Part shown: in pieces, positions 26,115 through 36,468 of the stretch | How the letters are laid out: every line of letters begins with the position of its first letter | How positions within the stretch are numbered: position 1 is the stretch's first letter | NCBI GenBank assembly: GCA_913058265.1 | Contig: CAJXPQ010000001.1 | Location: 186,001-250,000 of the forward strand | Reading direction: 5' to 3' | Length of the DNA: 64,000 bases | Source of the DNA: an uncultured Oligoflexia bacterium | GTDB lineage: Bacteria > Bdellovibrionota > Bacteriovoracia > Bacteriovoracales > Bacteriovoracaceae | Notes under the pieces: generated by a model | Databases searched by the model: none | What the model was told of the DNA's origin: nothing | What the model saw: the letters and a program-made list of their open reading frames with translations, nothing else | Program-made: the position numbers and the translations under genes

Positions 26115-26950
26115 ATAAGTCTATTTTCTTTTGCTGTCTTTAATATACGCTTTTTAGGAAATTCAATTTCTTTTAATTTCCCACCAACTTCTAATGTTAG
26201 TTCAAATTTAGGAGTTTCCTCATAAAGCCACTCATCAGTTTTGAGTAGGCCTAAATAGTCACTATCAATATCTATATCACTGGTTGTTTCGACTAGTGTG
26301 TTACTGCCATAATAGTCGTTAAATGAATTCTTAATCGCATCTGTAAGACTCGACATATTTATACTAATACTTAGCTCGGAAAGATTCACAACTGTCGACC
26401 TATTAGACTTGATACTCTTGGAGACAATCTTATTGTACCTAGGCTTAATATATTTATTCAATTTTTGTAAATTCGAGTCAATAAGAAGTGTGCCATGGTG
26501 AAAGGCCCTGTCTTTTTTTTGTTTAAATGCTGACCCTGAAAACTTTCTGTGGCCATCACCTTCCCGTACAATCAGGTCAGATCTACCAGAAGCTTCAGCA
26601 ATAACAGAGAAACTCTTTAAAGCATTAAGGATAATAAGGTGATTTATATCTTTATGGTGCTCTCTCGTTCCATGAATAAAAGAATAATTTAGATTATGCA
26701 GGTCATGATAAACAGTACCACCACCAGATTGCCGCCTTACCAACTTAACAGAACTCTCTCTCATCTTAAGTAAGTCACATTCTTCAAAAGGATTTTGAAA
26801 TCGACCTAAAACGACACAAGGAGAATTGATATAGAGAAAGATAAACTTTTGATCTTCAGCTATATTCATTAAGAGCTTATTCTCAATCGCTAGATTTTCG
26901 TAAGGGTCATGAGTATGACTTTTGAAGATTTTAATTTGATAGTTATCCAT
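26111..26950 (-). CDS. lplA: Lipoate-protein ligase
   Basis: Attaches lipoate to the E2 subunits of 2-oxoacid dehydrogenases and the glycine-cleavage H protein. The 279-residue product has the LplA/BPL fold: PCVVLGRFQNPFEECD (~45-60), the nucleotide/lipoyl-binding loop RRQSGGGTVYHD (~72-83), NYSFIHG, and RKFSGSAFKQKKDRAFHHGTLLID, where the Lys of GSAFK should contact lipoyl-AMP. The C-terminal domain is present but divergent. In E. coli this enzyme uses free lipoate, so it may salvage lipoate (inference). Confidence 0.9.
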   Translation of the reverse strand: MDNYQIKIFKSHTHDPYENLAIENKLLMNIAEDQKFIFLYINSPCVVLGRFQNPFEECDLLKMRESSVKLVRRQSGGGTVYHDLHNLNYSFIHGTREHHKDINHLIILNALKSFSVIAEASGRSDLIVREGDGHRKFSGSAFKQKKDRAFHHGTLLIDSNLQKLNKYIKPRYNKIVSKSIKSNRSTVVNLSELSISINMSSLTDAIKNSFNDYYGSNTLVETTSDIDIDSDYLGLLKTDEWLYEETPKFELTLEVGGKLKEIEFPKKRILKTAKENRLI

Positions 26951-27053
26951 ATATCAACAGGTTATATTATAATACTGATCAAATCAAACACTACCCGAGC
27001 AAAAGACTAAAGTTTCTGAAATATATACCGAGAAGCCTCATAGGGGGTCATTA

Positions 27054-27701
27054 ATGAAATTCAAAAGCGTCATATCTTTAACAATTATCAACTCTTTACT
27101 ACTTTTCGTTTTTGGTTCTTTATTGGCAAGTTGTAATAAAAAGACATTACCCAAAACGGGCTACTTTACAAAAATTCAAACACCGTCAAGATCTATTGCA
27201 AGCTCGGCACCTGAACAGGTAGAGCTTTATAAAGAATATCAAGATCCGAAGCAGATTATTATATTTTGTTCATTGAGTTCACATAACTATAAGCATTGTT
27301 ATAATAAGCAACTCAAAGAGTCTGTGTCAGAATATATCAGAAGAACAAAAGATCTTCAGGCAGATGCATCTATCGCAATAATTAAATTTTATAATTTTGA
27401 TAAAGTGAACTCACAAATGAATGATCAAGTTCTCCATGTGAAAAGTAAGATTGATACATCCGTTTTAAAGTTGGTAACAAGACAGAAGAAGTTTTGTAAG
27501 CAAAACTCTATAAAAAACGTCGATCGCTGCTTGAAACAATTTAAGAATAGAGATTCAATAGCAGTATTAAATAAATTTCAATATGGTAACCAGTTAAATG
27601 GTCATGAGTACTTATATGTTAAGAATCTTATTGAGAAAGAGTACGAGAAAAAAAGTAAGCAAGCTAAGCTTGATATCTTAAACCTTCCTATTTCTCTTTA
27701 A
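27054..27701 (+). CDS. Lipoprotein of unknown function
   Basis: A 215-residue protein with a signal peptide ending in the lipobox SLLAS-C (Cys ~27). The mature part is basic and mainly helical, with several Cys-containing segments (YKHCYNKQLKE, KKFCKQNSIKNVDRCLKQF) that could form disulfides. A strong AGGGGGT precedes the ATG. The last 14 bases overlap the convergent gene. Family not recognised. Confidence 0.75.
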   Translation: MKFKSVISLTIINSLLLFVFGSLLASCNKKTLPKTGYFTKIQTPSRSIASSAPEQVELYKEYQDPKQIIIFCSLSSHNYKHCYNKQLKESVSEYIRRTKDLQADASIAIIKFYNFDKVNSQMNDQVLHVKSKIDTSVLKLVTRQKKFCKQNSIKNVDRCLKQFKNRDSIAVLNKFQYGNQLNGHEYLYVKNLIEKEYEKKSKQAKLDILNLPISL

Positions 27702-29103
27702 CTCCCGTATCGCAGGGATGTCCAAACAAGCACATTTCATTAATTGTTTTAGCAATGATATAAGGAACAAACTCTTCCCAACCAGGTTCACTATTTCGAA
27801 TCATCTTAAGGACTTTTCTCGAATAAATATGTAAGAACTTATCATTATAACCTTTAAGGTCTTTGATATTTCCTGTGCTTTTAATATATTCCAACAGGTG
27901 CGCTTGCTTACCTTTAATTTCAATCGAGTTTAAATCAATTAATTTATCATTTTCGCCATCCTCTTTGTATGGGTAGAGGTAAACTTTTAAATTATTACGA
28001 AATAATAGACCTAACGCTTCTAAGATTCCTCCAGGCAATTGATTATAATCTTCATCAAATAATTGCATAAAGTTATAAACACCAAACACAAGAGCCATAT
28101 CATTAGGCTTAAACTTTGCGATGTAATTAGTAAGCTTATAGAACTGAGGCATATTTGTAATCAAAACCTTCTGTCCCAAACTTGCAAGTAAATCGACTCT
28201 TGCAAGAAAATCGCTTTGAAGAAGTAGCCCATCTTCTTTTAAGTGATTAATTGTAATCTCTGCTAGGGATACAATTTCATCATTCTTAATATCTGCTTTA
28301 AAATTATCAATACCTGTTTTCAAAATGTCTTGATTTACTTTTGTTGGTGGACGGTAGCTACCACGAGTAACAATAATGTTCTTTCGGTAAAGTTCATCCT
28401 TAGCGAGTTTAATATTACCATCCTCATCAAACATTACAGCGTCAGTATAGGACTTCACTATTAACTGGAGATTTAAAAGACGATTATCGATATGTTCAAA
28501 AGCAGGTCCAGTCGCTTCGATCATATCGATTTCGATATTATTTCTTGAAAGGTTATGCATTAAGCTTTCTATGATAACTTCAATGCTGTCTCTATGGTTA
28601 AAGCAGGTATCGATAATATTAACCCCAAGAATACCGCTGGCCTTTTGTTGCAATAAATTGGTTTGATCATGCATTCTCACATGAAGAACAAGGTCACTAG
28701 GGTATTCACCAGGTACTGTAACAAACCTTAAACCAAGCCAGCCGTGTGGCTCATTAGTTCCGTGAAAGTTTCTAGCTGACACAGTATTAGCGTAGGCAAA
28801 GAAACGTTTCTCTGGAAACTTAATCGTAAGTCTCTCAACAAGTAGGTTATATTCATATGAGGTCATTTTTTTAAGTCTATCTTGGCAAACATAGCGACCA
28901 CTTTTTTCTCGGCCATATATCTCGTCAGAGAATGTCATATCATAGGCAGATATTGATTTAGCAACCGTACCTGAAGCGGCACCAGCTTTAAAAAAGTTAC
29001 CAGCAACATCTTGGCCGGCACCAATTTCAGCAAAAGTACCATATACAGTTTCATCAAGATTAATCTTGAGCGCCTTCTGTTGAGTTGTATGATTTGAATT
29101 CAT
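27688..29103 (-). CDS. Conserved-looking cytoplasmic protein, function unknown
   Basis: A 471-residue soluble protein without a signal peptide or membrane helix. Distinctive stretches are FAEIGAGQDVAGNFFKAGAASGTVAKS near the start, FAYANTVSARNF, PHGWLGLRF and MRNSEPGWEEFVPYI near the end. The high motif density and even composition suggest an old conserved family, but I cannot name it. GAGQDVAGNFF may be a nucleotide- or phosphate-binding turn (speculation). It stands alone, and its 3' end overlaps the convergent lipoprotein by 14 bases. Confidence 0.75.
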   Translation of the reverse strand: MNSNHTTQQKALKINLDETVYGTFAEIGAGQDVAGNFFKAGAASGTVAKSISAYDMTFSDEIYGREKSGRYVCQDRLKKMTSYEYNLLVERLTIKFPEKRFFAYANTVSARNFHGTNEPHGWLGLRFVTVPGEYPSDLVLHVRMHDQTNLLQQKASGILGVNIIDTCFNHRDSIEVIIESLMHNLSRNNIEIDMIEATGPAFEHIDNRLLNLQLIVKSYTDAVMFDEDGNIKLAKDELYRKNIIVTRGSYRPPTKVNQDILKTGIDNFKADIKNDEIVSLAEITINHLKEDGLLLQSDFLARVDLLASLGQKVLITNMPQFYKLTNYIAKFKPNDMALVFGVYNFMQLFDEDYNQLPGGILEALGLLFRNNLKVYLYPYKEDGENDKLIDLNSIEIKGKQAHLLEYIKSTGNIKDLKGYNDKFLHIYSRKVLKMIRNSEPGWEEFVPYIIAKTINEMCLFGHPCDTGVKEK

Positions 29104-29261
29104 AATCCTACTCCGATTATTTAACTAGTTGAAATATGGTTTAAATTATACGTCTAACGTTTATTTAAGTAAATAAATGACAGAAAATTAACTAAAGATT
29201 ATCGTATTTAGTGTTATAATAAATAGTGTAAGCAGCCGATAAGCCCATTAGGAGGCTCTAT

Positions 29262-29369
29262 ATGATCTACTTAGCAAGCACAGCAGGATTACTTGGAATG
29301 ATTGGACTATCGTTCTACCTTAAGAATAAGCGACTTAAAAAGGCCGTTATCTTAGTTCGTAAAAAGTAA
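29262..29369 (+). CDS. Small membrane peptide, 35 residues
   Basis: The ATG at 29262 has a perfect AGGAGG (29250-29255) six bases before it. The product has one hydrophobic helix (IYLASTAGLLGMIGLSFYL), then KNKRLKKAVILVRKK, so it fits a single-pass inner-membrane peptide with a basic cytoplasmic tail. The stop is 5 bases from the pepN stop on the other strand. The strong ribosome binding site and clear topology argue that it is real. Function unknown. Confidence 0.6.
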   Translation: MIYLASTAGLLGMIGLSFYLKNKRLKKAVILVRKK

Positions 29370-29373
29370 GGAG

Positions 29374-31968
29374 CTATAGGCTTAAATTCTTAGTTACTAT
29401 CTCATTGACGTCAGTGGACAAGCCTTTTGTGGATAATATTCTGTCCATTTGAGCTTTAAGAAGTTTACCTCTAGTCGAGTCTAATCGATCAAGATAATTT
29501 AAACGTCGAGCAAGTCCAGCAGCAATTTGCGGATTAACCTTATCTAATTCAAGGATACAGTCTGTATAGAATTTATATCCAGAACCATCAATTGCATTCA
29601 TTTGAACTAAGTTGCCCACAGCAAACTGAGAATAAAGTGACCTAATATGATTTGGAACTTTACTATCAAATATATCAAGCCCAGCTATGGCCAGAAGCTT
29701 ACTAGGACTAGCATCACTTGCAAGGGCATTGGCGGACATCCATTTTTGCATCACGAGAGTTTCATCTTTCCACTTATTATAAAAAGAACTGAGGACTTCA
29801 TCACGATACTTATTATTAAAAAGTGTGAGTTTGCTCAGAGCAGAAAATTCATCAGTCATATTTCCCGCAGTTTTAAATTCATTGTAGAGAGTTAAGTAAG
29901 ACTTATCTGATTCAGTATATAATAAATAATTGAGAACAACTGATTTTAAATCTCTCTTCCCCATCGCTGCTGTTGATATTGAAAAATCACCTTTATCAAG
30001 ACAAGATTTATAGAGTGAAAAAAGTTGGCTTTCAAAGTTAGATGCAACAAGCTGCTTAAATCTATGAATAGCTTGAGGTAGATGATCAAAATCATAAACA
30101 GCTAGTTTATTTATGAGCTCCGATAAGCTTGGGGAGGTCAAAACAAGTGCTTTAAAAGCATTATCTAGTTTTTCATTATCTAAAACTCTTGAGAAAGCCT
30201 CTTTAAAGTCAGATGTAAGCTCAGGAGTCTCTCCTTTCTTCATTATTGACATGAGGCCGTTAATTTCAATTTCATAGATCTTTTGTGCCGAATCGTATTG
30301 ATTAAAAGAATCTGATTCGAATGACATAAGAACGTTTAAGTCTTTAGCAAAAAGCTTATGATTAATAATAACTGGTGCGGCAAATCCTCTGTTGAGAGAA
30401 AGAATTGGTTCACTTGGAATATTAGAGAACTTAAAAGTCTTCTTCAGCTCATCGATAATGTAACGTCCATCATCAGATATCTCGACCTTGTTTCCGTTGC
30501 TCAAGAATATCGCCATATGGAACGGCATATAGAGGCAGTCAAACTTTGCATTATTTGTTTTAGTAAACTGTGACACTTCGATAGTTAATTCTTTGGTTTT
30601 AGCATCATAGTCAGAATGTATATTAAGTTCAGGTGTACCATTTTGGTCATACCAAACTTTAAAATGCTCAAGACTTACTCCACTAACATCGCTCATCGCC
30701 GAAGCAAAATCCTCAGTAGTGACAGCTTCCCCATCGTGTCTTTTAAAATAGAGATCCATACCTTTTCGAAAATTATCTTTTCCAATGAGGGTGTGAATCA
30801 TTCTGATAACTTCAGCACCTTTTTCATAAATTGTTGCAGTATAAAAATTATTTATCTCTGAGTAGGCCTTTGGCTTTATCGGATGACTAAAAGGACTAGA
30901 GTCCTCTTGAAATTGAGAAAGTTTTAGTCTTCTGACATCAACAATTCTTTTTACAGGGCGAGATAACATATCTGCTGAAAACTCTTGATCACGGAAAACC
31001 GTAAGACCTTCTTTTAGAGTTAATTGAAACCAATCCCTACATGTGACTCTGTTTCCAGTCCAATTATGGAAATACTCATGCCCGATAACTCCCTCAATAC
31101 CTTGGAAGTCAGTATCTGTAGCAGTCTCTTTCTTAGCAAGAACATAGGCAGAGTTAAAAATATTCAATCCCTTATTCTCCATCGCTCCCATATTAAAAGA
31201 GTCAACCGCCACGATCATGTATATATCTAAGTCGTACTCAAGACCATAAACATCCTCATCCCACTTCATAGAGTTAATAAGTGACTGCATGGCATGTTCA
31301 CATTTATCCTCATTACCCGGATCAACATAAATTTCTAGTTTAACGTTTCTTCCAGATGTCGTTATGTATTGATCTTTAATGACTGATAAATCTCCAGCAA
31401 CTGCAGCAAATAAATAGGCAGGCTTTTTATGGGGATCTTCCCATGTAGCAAAGTGTCGGTTATTTTCTAGATCGCCAGTTTCAACTGGGTTACCGTTTGA
31501 TAGAAGCTGCGGATAAAGTTTCTTATCTGCCCTAATAGTTGTTTTAAAACTGGCCATAACATCAGGACGGTCCTGGTAATAAGTTATTCGTCTAAAACCT
31601 TCCGCCTCACATTGAGTACAATAAATGCTCCCAGACTTATAGAGACCTTCTCCAGTAAAGTTTGTATCAGGATTAATTTTGACTGTTGTTTCAAGTACAA
31701 AAGGGCCATCTAGCTTTAGAATATTTAGTGAGAACTCATCTTTAGAATAAAAATCATGATCAAGTTTTTTACCATCAAGTTTAATCTCTAAAAGCTCAAG
31801 CTCTACCCCGTTAAGTAATAACTCTGTTCCAGGGTTATTTGTATTAGGTATGTAGCGAGTCTTAGCAGTGACATAAGTATGATCGCCATTAATATCGATG
31901 TCTAAGTTTATAAATTCGGCCCAAAAATGAGGCTGAGTATAATCTGTAAGATATATATCTTTATTCAT
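29374..31968 (-). CDS. pepN: Aminopeptidase N (M1 zinc metallopeptidase)
   Basis: Removes N-terminal residues from peptides in the cytoplasm. At 864 residues it matches E. coli PepN (870). The substrate-anchoring motif GAMENKGLNIF (~265) and the zinc site HEYFHNWTGNRVTCRDWFQLTLKEG (HExxH-x18-E) are complete. The C-terminal ~400 residues form the helical M1 domain. It lies 42 bases after ctaB in the same direction and may be read from the oxidase transcript. In a predator it would serve to recycle prey peptides (inference). Confidence 0.97.
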   Translation of the reverse strand: MNKDIYLTDYTQPHFWAEFINLDIDINGDHTYVTAKTRYIPNTNNPGTELLLNGVELELLEIKLDGKKLDHDFYSKDEFSLNILKLDGPFVLETTVKINPDTNFTGEGLYKSGSIYCTQCEAEGFRRITYYQDRPDVMASFKTTIRADKKLYPQLLSNGNPVETGDLENNRHFATWEDPHKKPAYLFAAVAGDLSVIKDQYITTSGRNVKLEIYVDPGNEDKCEHAMQSLINSMKWDEDVYGLEYDLDIYMIVAVDSFNMGAMENKGLNIFNSAYVLAKKETATDTDFQGIEGVIGHEYFHNWTGNRVTCRDWFQLTLKEGLTVFRDQEFSADMLSRPVKRIVDVRRLKLSQFQEDSSPFSHPIKPKAYSEINNFYTATIYEKGAEVIRMIHTLIGKDNFRKGMDLYFKRHDGEAVTTEDFASAMSDVSGVSLEHFKVWYDQNGTPELNIHSDYDAKTKELTIEVSQFTKTNNAKFDCLYMPFHMAIFLSNGNKVEISDDGRYIIDELKKTFKFSNIPSEPILSLNRGFAAPVIINHKLFAKDLNVLMSFESDSFNQYDSAQKIYEIEINGLMSIMKKGETPELTSDFKEAFSRVLDNEKLDNAFKALVLTSPSLSELINKLAVYDFDHLPQAIHRFKQLVASNFESQLFSLYKSCLDKGDFSISTAAMGKRDLKSVVLNYLLYTESDKSYLTLYNEFKTAGNMTDEFSALSKLTLFNNKYRDEVLSSFYNKWKDETLVMQKWMSANALASDASPSKLLAIAGLDIFDSKVPNHIRSLYSQFAVGNLVQMNAIDGSGYKFYTDCILELDKVNPQIAAGLARRLNYLDRLDSTRGKLLKAQMDRILSTKGLSTDVNEIVTKNLSL

Positions 31969-32010
31969 GCTAACTCCCTAATTCAGACAATAATAGCAAA
32001 CAATAAATCA

Positions 32011-32895
32011 TTATGAAACTTGAAATAGTATAGGAATCCAACGATCGATAAGTGGTGCAAAAAGAAAGGCGAGCATAGAGAAGTTCGTAATGAGAAAGAA
32101 TGGTAACCAAGCTTTTTGTTCAGTAGCATTCCAATACCTTAGGTAGGCCCATACCATTAAAACACAGAATGGCAGTACTAAACAAAAGTAAGCGTAGGAG
32201 TAATCTACAAAGAATGGGCTCATAATCCCAAGTAATACATAGGCCCATACATAGAAAGAAATATGGTACTTAGTTCTTCCTTCTCCAACAACAGCCGGTA
32301 AAACGGGAAAGCTTCCCCTTTTATAATCATCTGCATATCTAATCGCCAAAGACCAGAAATGAGGCATTTGCCATAGGAACATAACTAAGAATAAATATAT
32401 TGGTGGCGGAGAAAAAATATCTGTATTAAGTGCTGAATAACCAAGAACTCCTGGCAGAGCACCTGGAACTGCGCCAGGAACAGCAGCAAAGGCCCAGTTT
32501 TTCTTCCAGAACATAGTGTAAAAACCATTATACATAAGAATTATAGAAGTACCGATGAGGCAGGTCACAGGATTAATACCATAAAGAATCGCAAGGCCAA
32601 CAGTTATAAAACTAATACTTATGGCAAAACCGCTGCGACGTGAGAGAACACCTTTCACAATTGGACGGATCTGTGTTCGCTCCATCTGGGTATCATTAGC
32701 AACCTCTTGAACCTGGTTGAGGGATAAACTACCTGCAGAAATAAAGAAAGTTCCCAAAAGGAATCTTATAAGGTGAAAAATATCGAAAGATTGCTCAACT
32801 GTGAAGGCAATGCCGTAACCAGCAATAGCGCTAATCACAACAAATTTAACGATACTCATTTTAAAAAATATACTTAAATCACTTGCCTTGAGCAT
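32011..32895 (-). CDS. ctaB: Protoheme IX farnesyltransferase (heme O synthase)
   Basis: Adds a farnesyl group to heme b, giving heme O, the precursor of heme A. The 294-residue, multi-pass (about nine helices) UbiA-family protein has the first prenyl-diphosphate site NQVQEVANDTQMERTQIRP (N-x4-D-x4-R pattern) and the second region YADDYKRGSFPVLP. It follows ctaF with no gap and ends the oxidase cluster. ctaA, the next enzyme in the path, is in the same operon. Confidence 0.95.
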   Translation of the reverse strand: MLKASDLSIFFKMSIVKFVVISAIAGYGIAFTVEQSFDIFHLIRFLLGTFFISAGSLSLNQVQEVANDTQMERTQIRPIVKGVLSRRSGFAISISFITVGLAILYGINPVTCLIGTSIILMYNGFYTMFWKKNWAFAAVPGAVPGALPGVLGYSALNTDIFSPPPIYLFLVMFLWQMPHFWSLAIRYADDYKRGSFPVLPAVVGEGRTKYHISFYVWAYVLLGIMSPFFVDYSYAYFCLVLPFCVLMVWAYLRYWNATEQKAWLPFFLITNFSMLAFLFAPLIDRWIPILFQVS

Positions 32896-33177
32896 CTATC
32901 TAAAAAATAAGTCTAAGTAAGAAAGACCTACAAATAAAAGTAAAAATCCAAGACCACATAAAGCGATAACTCTATTCATTATCCCTTCGTATTTAAGATG
33001 CATAAACCAGCCAAAAACAATAGTGGCCTTGACACAGGCTATAAACATAGCAAGTACAAGGTTACCATTTTCACCTAAATGGATATACTTTGCTGTCAAA
33101 ACTGTAACAGCTGTCAAAAACACAAGTGTCGAGAGTGTTATGATATTCGTTTTTAAAGGTACTATATGATGTGACAT
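32896..33177 (-). CDS. ctaF: Cytochrome c oxidase subunit IV (caa3 type)
   Basis: A 93-residue inner-membrane protein with three predicted helices. The conserved middle, FIACVKATIVFGWFMHLKYEG, is typical of prokaryotic COX4 (CtaF/CyoD family). It is a small accessory subunit needed for stability. It lies 13 bases after ctaE and abuts ctaB. Confidence 0.9.
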   Translation of the reverse strand: MSHHIVPLKTNIITLSTLVFLTAVTVLTAKYIHLGENGNLVLAMFIACVKATIVFGWFMHLKYEGIMNRVIALCGLGFLLLFVGLSYLDLFFR

Positions 33178-33190
33178 TATAAACTCCGTC

Positions 33191-33889
33191 TTATATTAAA
33201 TACATTAATGGGAATAAGAATATCCAAATGATATCTACAATATGCCAGTAAAGACCAACGCCTTCTACTGCTGTATAATATTTAGGACTAAACTCATCAT
33301 TTTTAATTCTTTTAATAATCCAAAACATAAGTCCAATACCAATAAGAATATGGATCCCGTGGAGACCAGTCATTGCAAAGTAGAGAACAAAAAATAGTCT
33401 AAGATTTGCAGGGTCAGCAGTAATGATACCTTGAGATGACTCTCTAAGCTGTGACATAATATATGTCATATCTGGATTCCACATATCAAAGCCTGGGAAC
33501 ATTCCGTGATGAACTTTAGCTGAGTATTCAAAATACTTAACAATCAAAAAGACAAATGCACACGCGACAGTGACATAAATTAACTTCAAAGCTTTTTTAT
33601 TATTTCCACTCATTGTCTCAGTCACGGCCTGAGCCATTGTAAAAGAAGAGATTAGAAGAACTAAAGTATTCAGTGCACCTAGTTGCCAGTTCAGTGAATC
33701 GCCACCAACAATATACATATCATGAAATTTAAATCTGTATAGGAAGTATCCTACAAAGAGACCACCAAACATCATGATCTCTGTTGCCATAAATAGCCAG
33801 ACACCTTGCTTACCAGCTTCGTGTTGTTGATCTAAGCTATCAAAATGATGAGCTGCCTGTGTTTTCTTATCGTAACTAGCGGTACTCAT
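33191..33889 (-). CDS. ctaE: Cytochrome c oxidase subunit III
   Basis: A 232-residue protein with five to six helices. Family marks include [20 protein letters not shown] near the start, [12 protein letters not shown] and the end [16 protein letters not shown]. It is of the short, five-helix type usual in caa3 oxidases. It overlaps ctaD by 14 bases, so translation is coupled. Subunit III has no redox cofactor and stabilises subunit I. Confidence 0.95.
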   Translation of the reverse strand: MSTASYDKKTQAAHHFDSLDQQHEAGKQGVWLFMATEIMMFGGLFVGYFLYRFKFHDMYIVGGDSLNWQLGALNTLVLLISSFTMAQAVTETMSGNNKKALKLIYVTVACAFVFLIVKYFEYSAKVHHGMFPGFDMWNPDMTYIMSQLRESSQGIITADPANLRLFFVLYFAMTGLHGIHILIGIGLMFWIIKRIKNDEFSPKYYTAVEGVGLYWHIVDIIWIFLFPLMYLI

Positions 33890-35474
33890 AAGGTCTCCCT
33901 GTAACTGTTGGAATTTCAGTAAAATTTTCGTGAATTGGTGGTGAATCTATTGACCACTCAAGTGTTGTTCCACCCCATGGATTCTTCTCAGTACAAGGTA
34001 TCCCTTTAAACATTCCTCTAACCATAACATAAATTGCAAGAATAAAGCCTGCTGCTACAATCCAAGATCCAACTGTTGAAGTGATATGATAAGGAGCAAA
34101 GACACCGTCGTACGTGTGATAACGTCTAGGCATTCCTTGAGATCCCATAATAAACTGAGGGATAAACGTTAAGTTGAATCCAACAAAAGTCATAATCGCT
34201 GAAACTCTACCAAGTGTTTCATCATACATTTTTCCAGACATCTTTGGAAACCAGTAGAATAGCCCAGAGAAAAATCCCATAAGTGCACCACCTAACATAG
34301 TGTAGTGAAAGTGAGCAACTACAAAATATGTATCATGAAGATGAACATCAACAGAGAATGCCGCAAGAAAAAGTCCTGTTACACCACCAATAGTAAAGAG
34401 TGATAAAAAGTTGATAGAGTAAAGCATTGGAGTATCAAGTTTAACTCTCCCCTTATACATTGTTGCAACCCAGTTAAACATCTTGATTGCTGTTGGAACA
34501 CCAACAAGCATAGTAAGGATAGAGAATATCTTACCTAAGAATCCAGACTGACCAGATACGAACATATGGTGACCCCAAACTAAAAATGAGATCGCTGAGA
34601 TTGCAAGAGATGAATAAGCAATCGCCTTATAACCAAAAATTGTTTTCTGAGAGAAGGTCGATATAACCTCAGACACGATTCCCATCGCTGGGATAATCAT
34701 AATATAAACAGCTGGATGAGAGTAAAACCAGAAGAAATGTTGAAATAAAACTGGATCGCCTCCCATAGAAGCATCAAAGATTCCAATACCAAAAGTTCTT
34801 TCAAAGATTAATAAAAGTAACGTTATCCCAAGTACTGGTGTAGCAATAACTTGAATGATTGCAGTTGCATAAAGAGACCAAACAAATAGCGGTAGTCTCA
34901 TCATAGTCATACCAGGCGCTCTTAACTTATGGATAGTAACAATAAAGTTAACTCCGGTAAGTATAGAAGAAAAGCCCATGACGAATGCACCAAGTACAAC
35001 AAGTGTGACTGCATCTGAAGACTTGGCAGAGTAAGGTGTATAGAATGTCCAGCCTGTATCTACGCCGCCCCAAAAAAGTGACAAAACTACAATGGCCGCT
35101 CCAATAACTAAACAATACCAAGAACCAAGGTTTAGCTTTGGAAAAGCAACATCTTTTGCACCAATCATTAATGGAAGAGCAAAGTTACCTAGTAACGCTG
35201 GTACACCTGGAATAATAACCATGAAGACCATGATAGACCCATGCAAGGTCATCGCTCTGTTATACATATCTCCAGTCATAAATAATGGCTCTGGAGTTAA
35301 AAGTTCTAATCTTAATAAAACAGCAAATAATCCACCGAATAAAAAGAAGGCCATAATGACAATAAAGTACATTAAAGCAATACGCTTATGATCGATGGTA
35401 GTTAACCATGACCAAAGTCCCTTCTCACAATTGATGTAATTACCACCATGTGAATGTGTATCTGATTGTGACAT
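33876..35474 (-). CDS. ctaD: Cytochrome c oxidase subunit I (A2-type)
   Basis: The catalytic, proton-pumping subunit: heme a, heme a3 and CuB. At 532 residues with 12 helices it has the low-spin heme ligand in TLHGSIMVF, the CuB/cross-linked Tyr segment [18 protein letters not shown], and the paired His of [16 protein letters not shown]. The usual A1-type Glu (HPEVY) is replaced by Ala with a YS pair just before it (YSHPAVY), the mark of A2-type oxidases such as Thermus caa3. It lies 10 bases after ctaC. Confidence 0.97.
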   Translation of the reverse strand: MSQSDTHSHGGNYINCEKGLWSWLTTIDHKRIALMYFIVIMAFFLFGGLFAVLLRLELLTPEPLFMTGDMYNRAMTLHGSIMVFMVIIPGVPALLGNFALPLMIGAKDVAFPKLNLGSWYCLVIGAAIVVLSLFWGGVDTGWTFYTPYSAKSSDAVTLVVLGAFVMGFSSILTGVNFIVTIHKLRAPGMTMMRLPLFVWSLYATAIIQVIATPVLGITLLLLIFERTFGIGIFDASMGGDPVLFQHFFWFYSHPAVYIMIIPAMGIVSEVISTFSQKTIFGYKAIAYSSLAISAISFLVWGHHMFVSGQSGFLGKIFSILTMLVGVPTAIKMFNWVATMYKGRVKLDTPMLYSINFLSLFTIGGVTGLFLAAFSVDVHLHDTYFVVAHFHYTMLGGALMGFFSGLFYWFPKMSGKMYDETLGRVSAIMTFVGFNLTFIPQFIMGSQGMPRRYHTYDGVFAPYHITSTVGSWIVAAGFILAIYVMVRGMFKGIPCTEKNPWGGTTLEWSIDSPPIHENFTEIPTVTGRPYEYR

Positions 35475-35484
35475 TATCTATCCC

Positions 35485-36450
35485 CTACTTAAGTGTTTTA
35501 ATAAATTCTATTAAATGGTTAATATCCTTCTCAGAGAGAAGCCCTGCAAATGAATTCATTTTTGCTGGATAGCCTTTTACGACTTTTTTGTTAGGTGCAA
35601 TAATTGACTCTCTAATATAATCATCATCTGCAGTCACACTATCTGCATTGCTGAACTCCCGTGTTTTTCCATAAAGTCCTTGAAAGCCAGGACCAATGAT
35701 CGAATCTGTCCCAACAGAGTGACAAGTGGCACAGTTTCTTGAGTAAGTTCTAAGACCCAGTTCAACTGGATCCGAAATATTAGCTTCCTTTACTTCTCTA
35801 TTTAACCAACGATCAAATCTTTCTTGAGAAACGACTCTAACAATGGCACGCATTCTCGAATGGGAAGTTCCACAGAACTCAGTACAAAAAACTTTAAAAT
35901 CACCTTTCTTGACTGCAGTAAAGGTAACCCTTGTAGTCATGCCCGGCACAGTATCTCTTTTAATTCTAAAGCTTGGAACATAGAAAGAATGAAGAACATC
36001 CACAGAAGTCATATCAAGAATAATTGGAGTGTTAACTGGTACATACATAACGTTTGCAACATTCACTTCCATATTATTTCTCTTATAAGTAAATTCCCAC
36101 ATCCATTGCTTACCAGTTACATTGATCTTGTAAGCATTGTCTGGAACTTTTTCCATCGCGTTGAAAGAAACAATCCCCCAAACAGCGATACCAAGAAAAA
36201 TAATTGTTGGTATTACAGTCCAAATTAATTCGGCCAAAAAGTTGTGTGGAATGTAGGCAGACTTTTCATTATTGGATCTGTGATACCTAATAATAAAAAA
36301 TGTCATTACCCCCATTAGACCTACAAAACCAATAATACTTATTAGCATTATAAAGTTATACAGATCATCAACTAGATGTGCGTTCTTTGCAGCTTGATCT
36401 GGCAAGGTGAAGCCAAAAAGAGTCTGCAAAATGTCCCCAAGAAATCTCAT
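35485..36450 (-). CDS. ctaC: Cytochrome c oxidase subunit II with fused cytochrome c domain
   Basis: The electron-entry subunit. Two N-terminal helices (~30-55 and ~70-95) are followed by the CuA cupredoxin domain with FCTEFCGTSHSRM (Cys-x3-Cys-x3-His-x2-Met) and HSFYVPSFRIKRD. A C-terminal class I cytochrome c domain has CATCHS (~240) and a Met-containing YPAKMNSFAGLLSE. This fusion defines a caa3 oxidase that takes electrons from cytochrome c through its own heme. Length 321. Confidence 0.96.
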   Translation of the reverse strand: MRFLGDILQTLFGFTLPDQAAKNAHLVDDLYNFIMLISIIGFVGLMGVMTFFIIRYHRSNNEKSAYIPHNFLAELIWTVIPTIIFLGIAVWGIVSFNAMEKVPDNAYKINVTGKQWMWEFTYKRNNMEVNVANVMYVPVNTPIILDMTSVDVLHSFYVPSFRIKRDTVPGMTTRVTFTAVKKGDFKVFCTEFCGTSHSRMRAIVRVVSQERFDRWLNREVKEANISDPVELGLRTYSRNCATCHSVGTDSIIGPGFQGLYGKTREFSNADSVTADDDYIRESIIAPNKKVVKGYPAKMNSFAGLLSEKDINHLIEFIKTLK

Positions 36451-36468
36451 AGTACTTTTCCTTTATTT

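Noticed and set aside
35824-36228. 134-codon open frame antisense to ctaC
   Set aside because: ctaC has all CuA and heme motifs, and the antisense frame has none.
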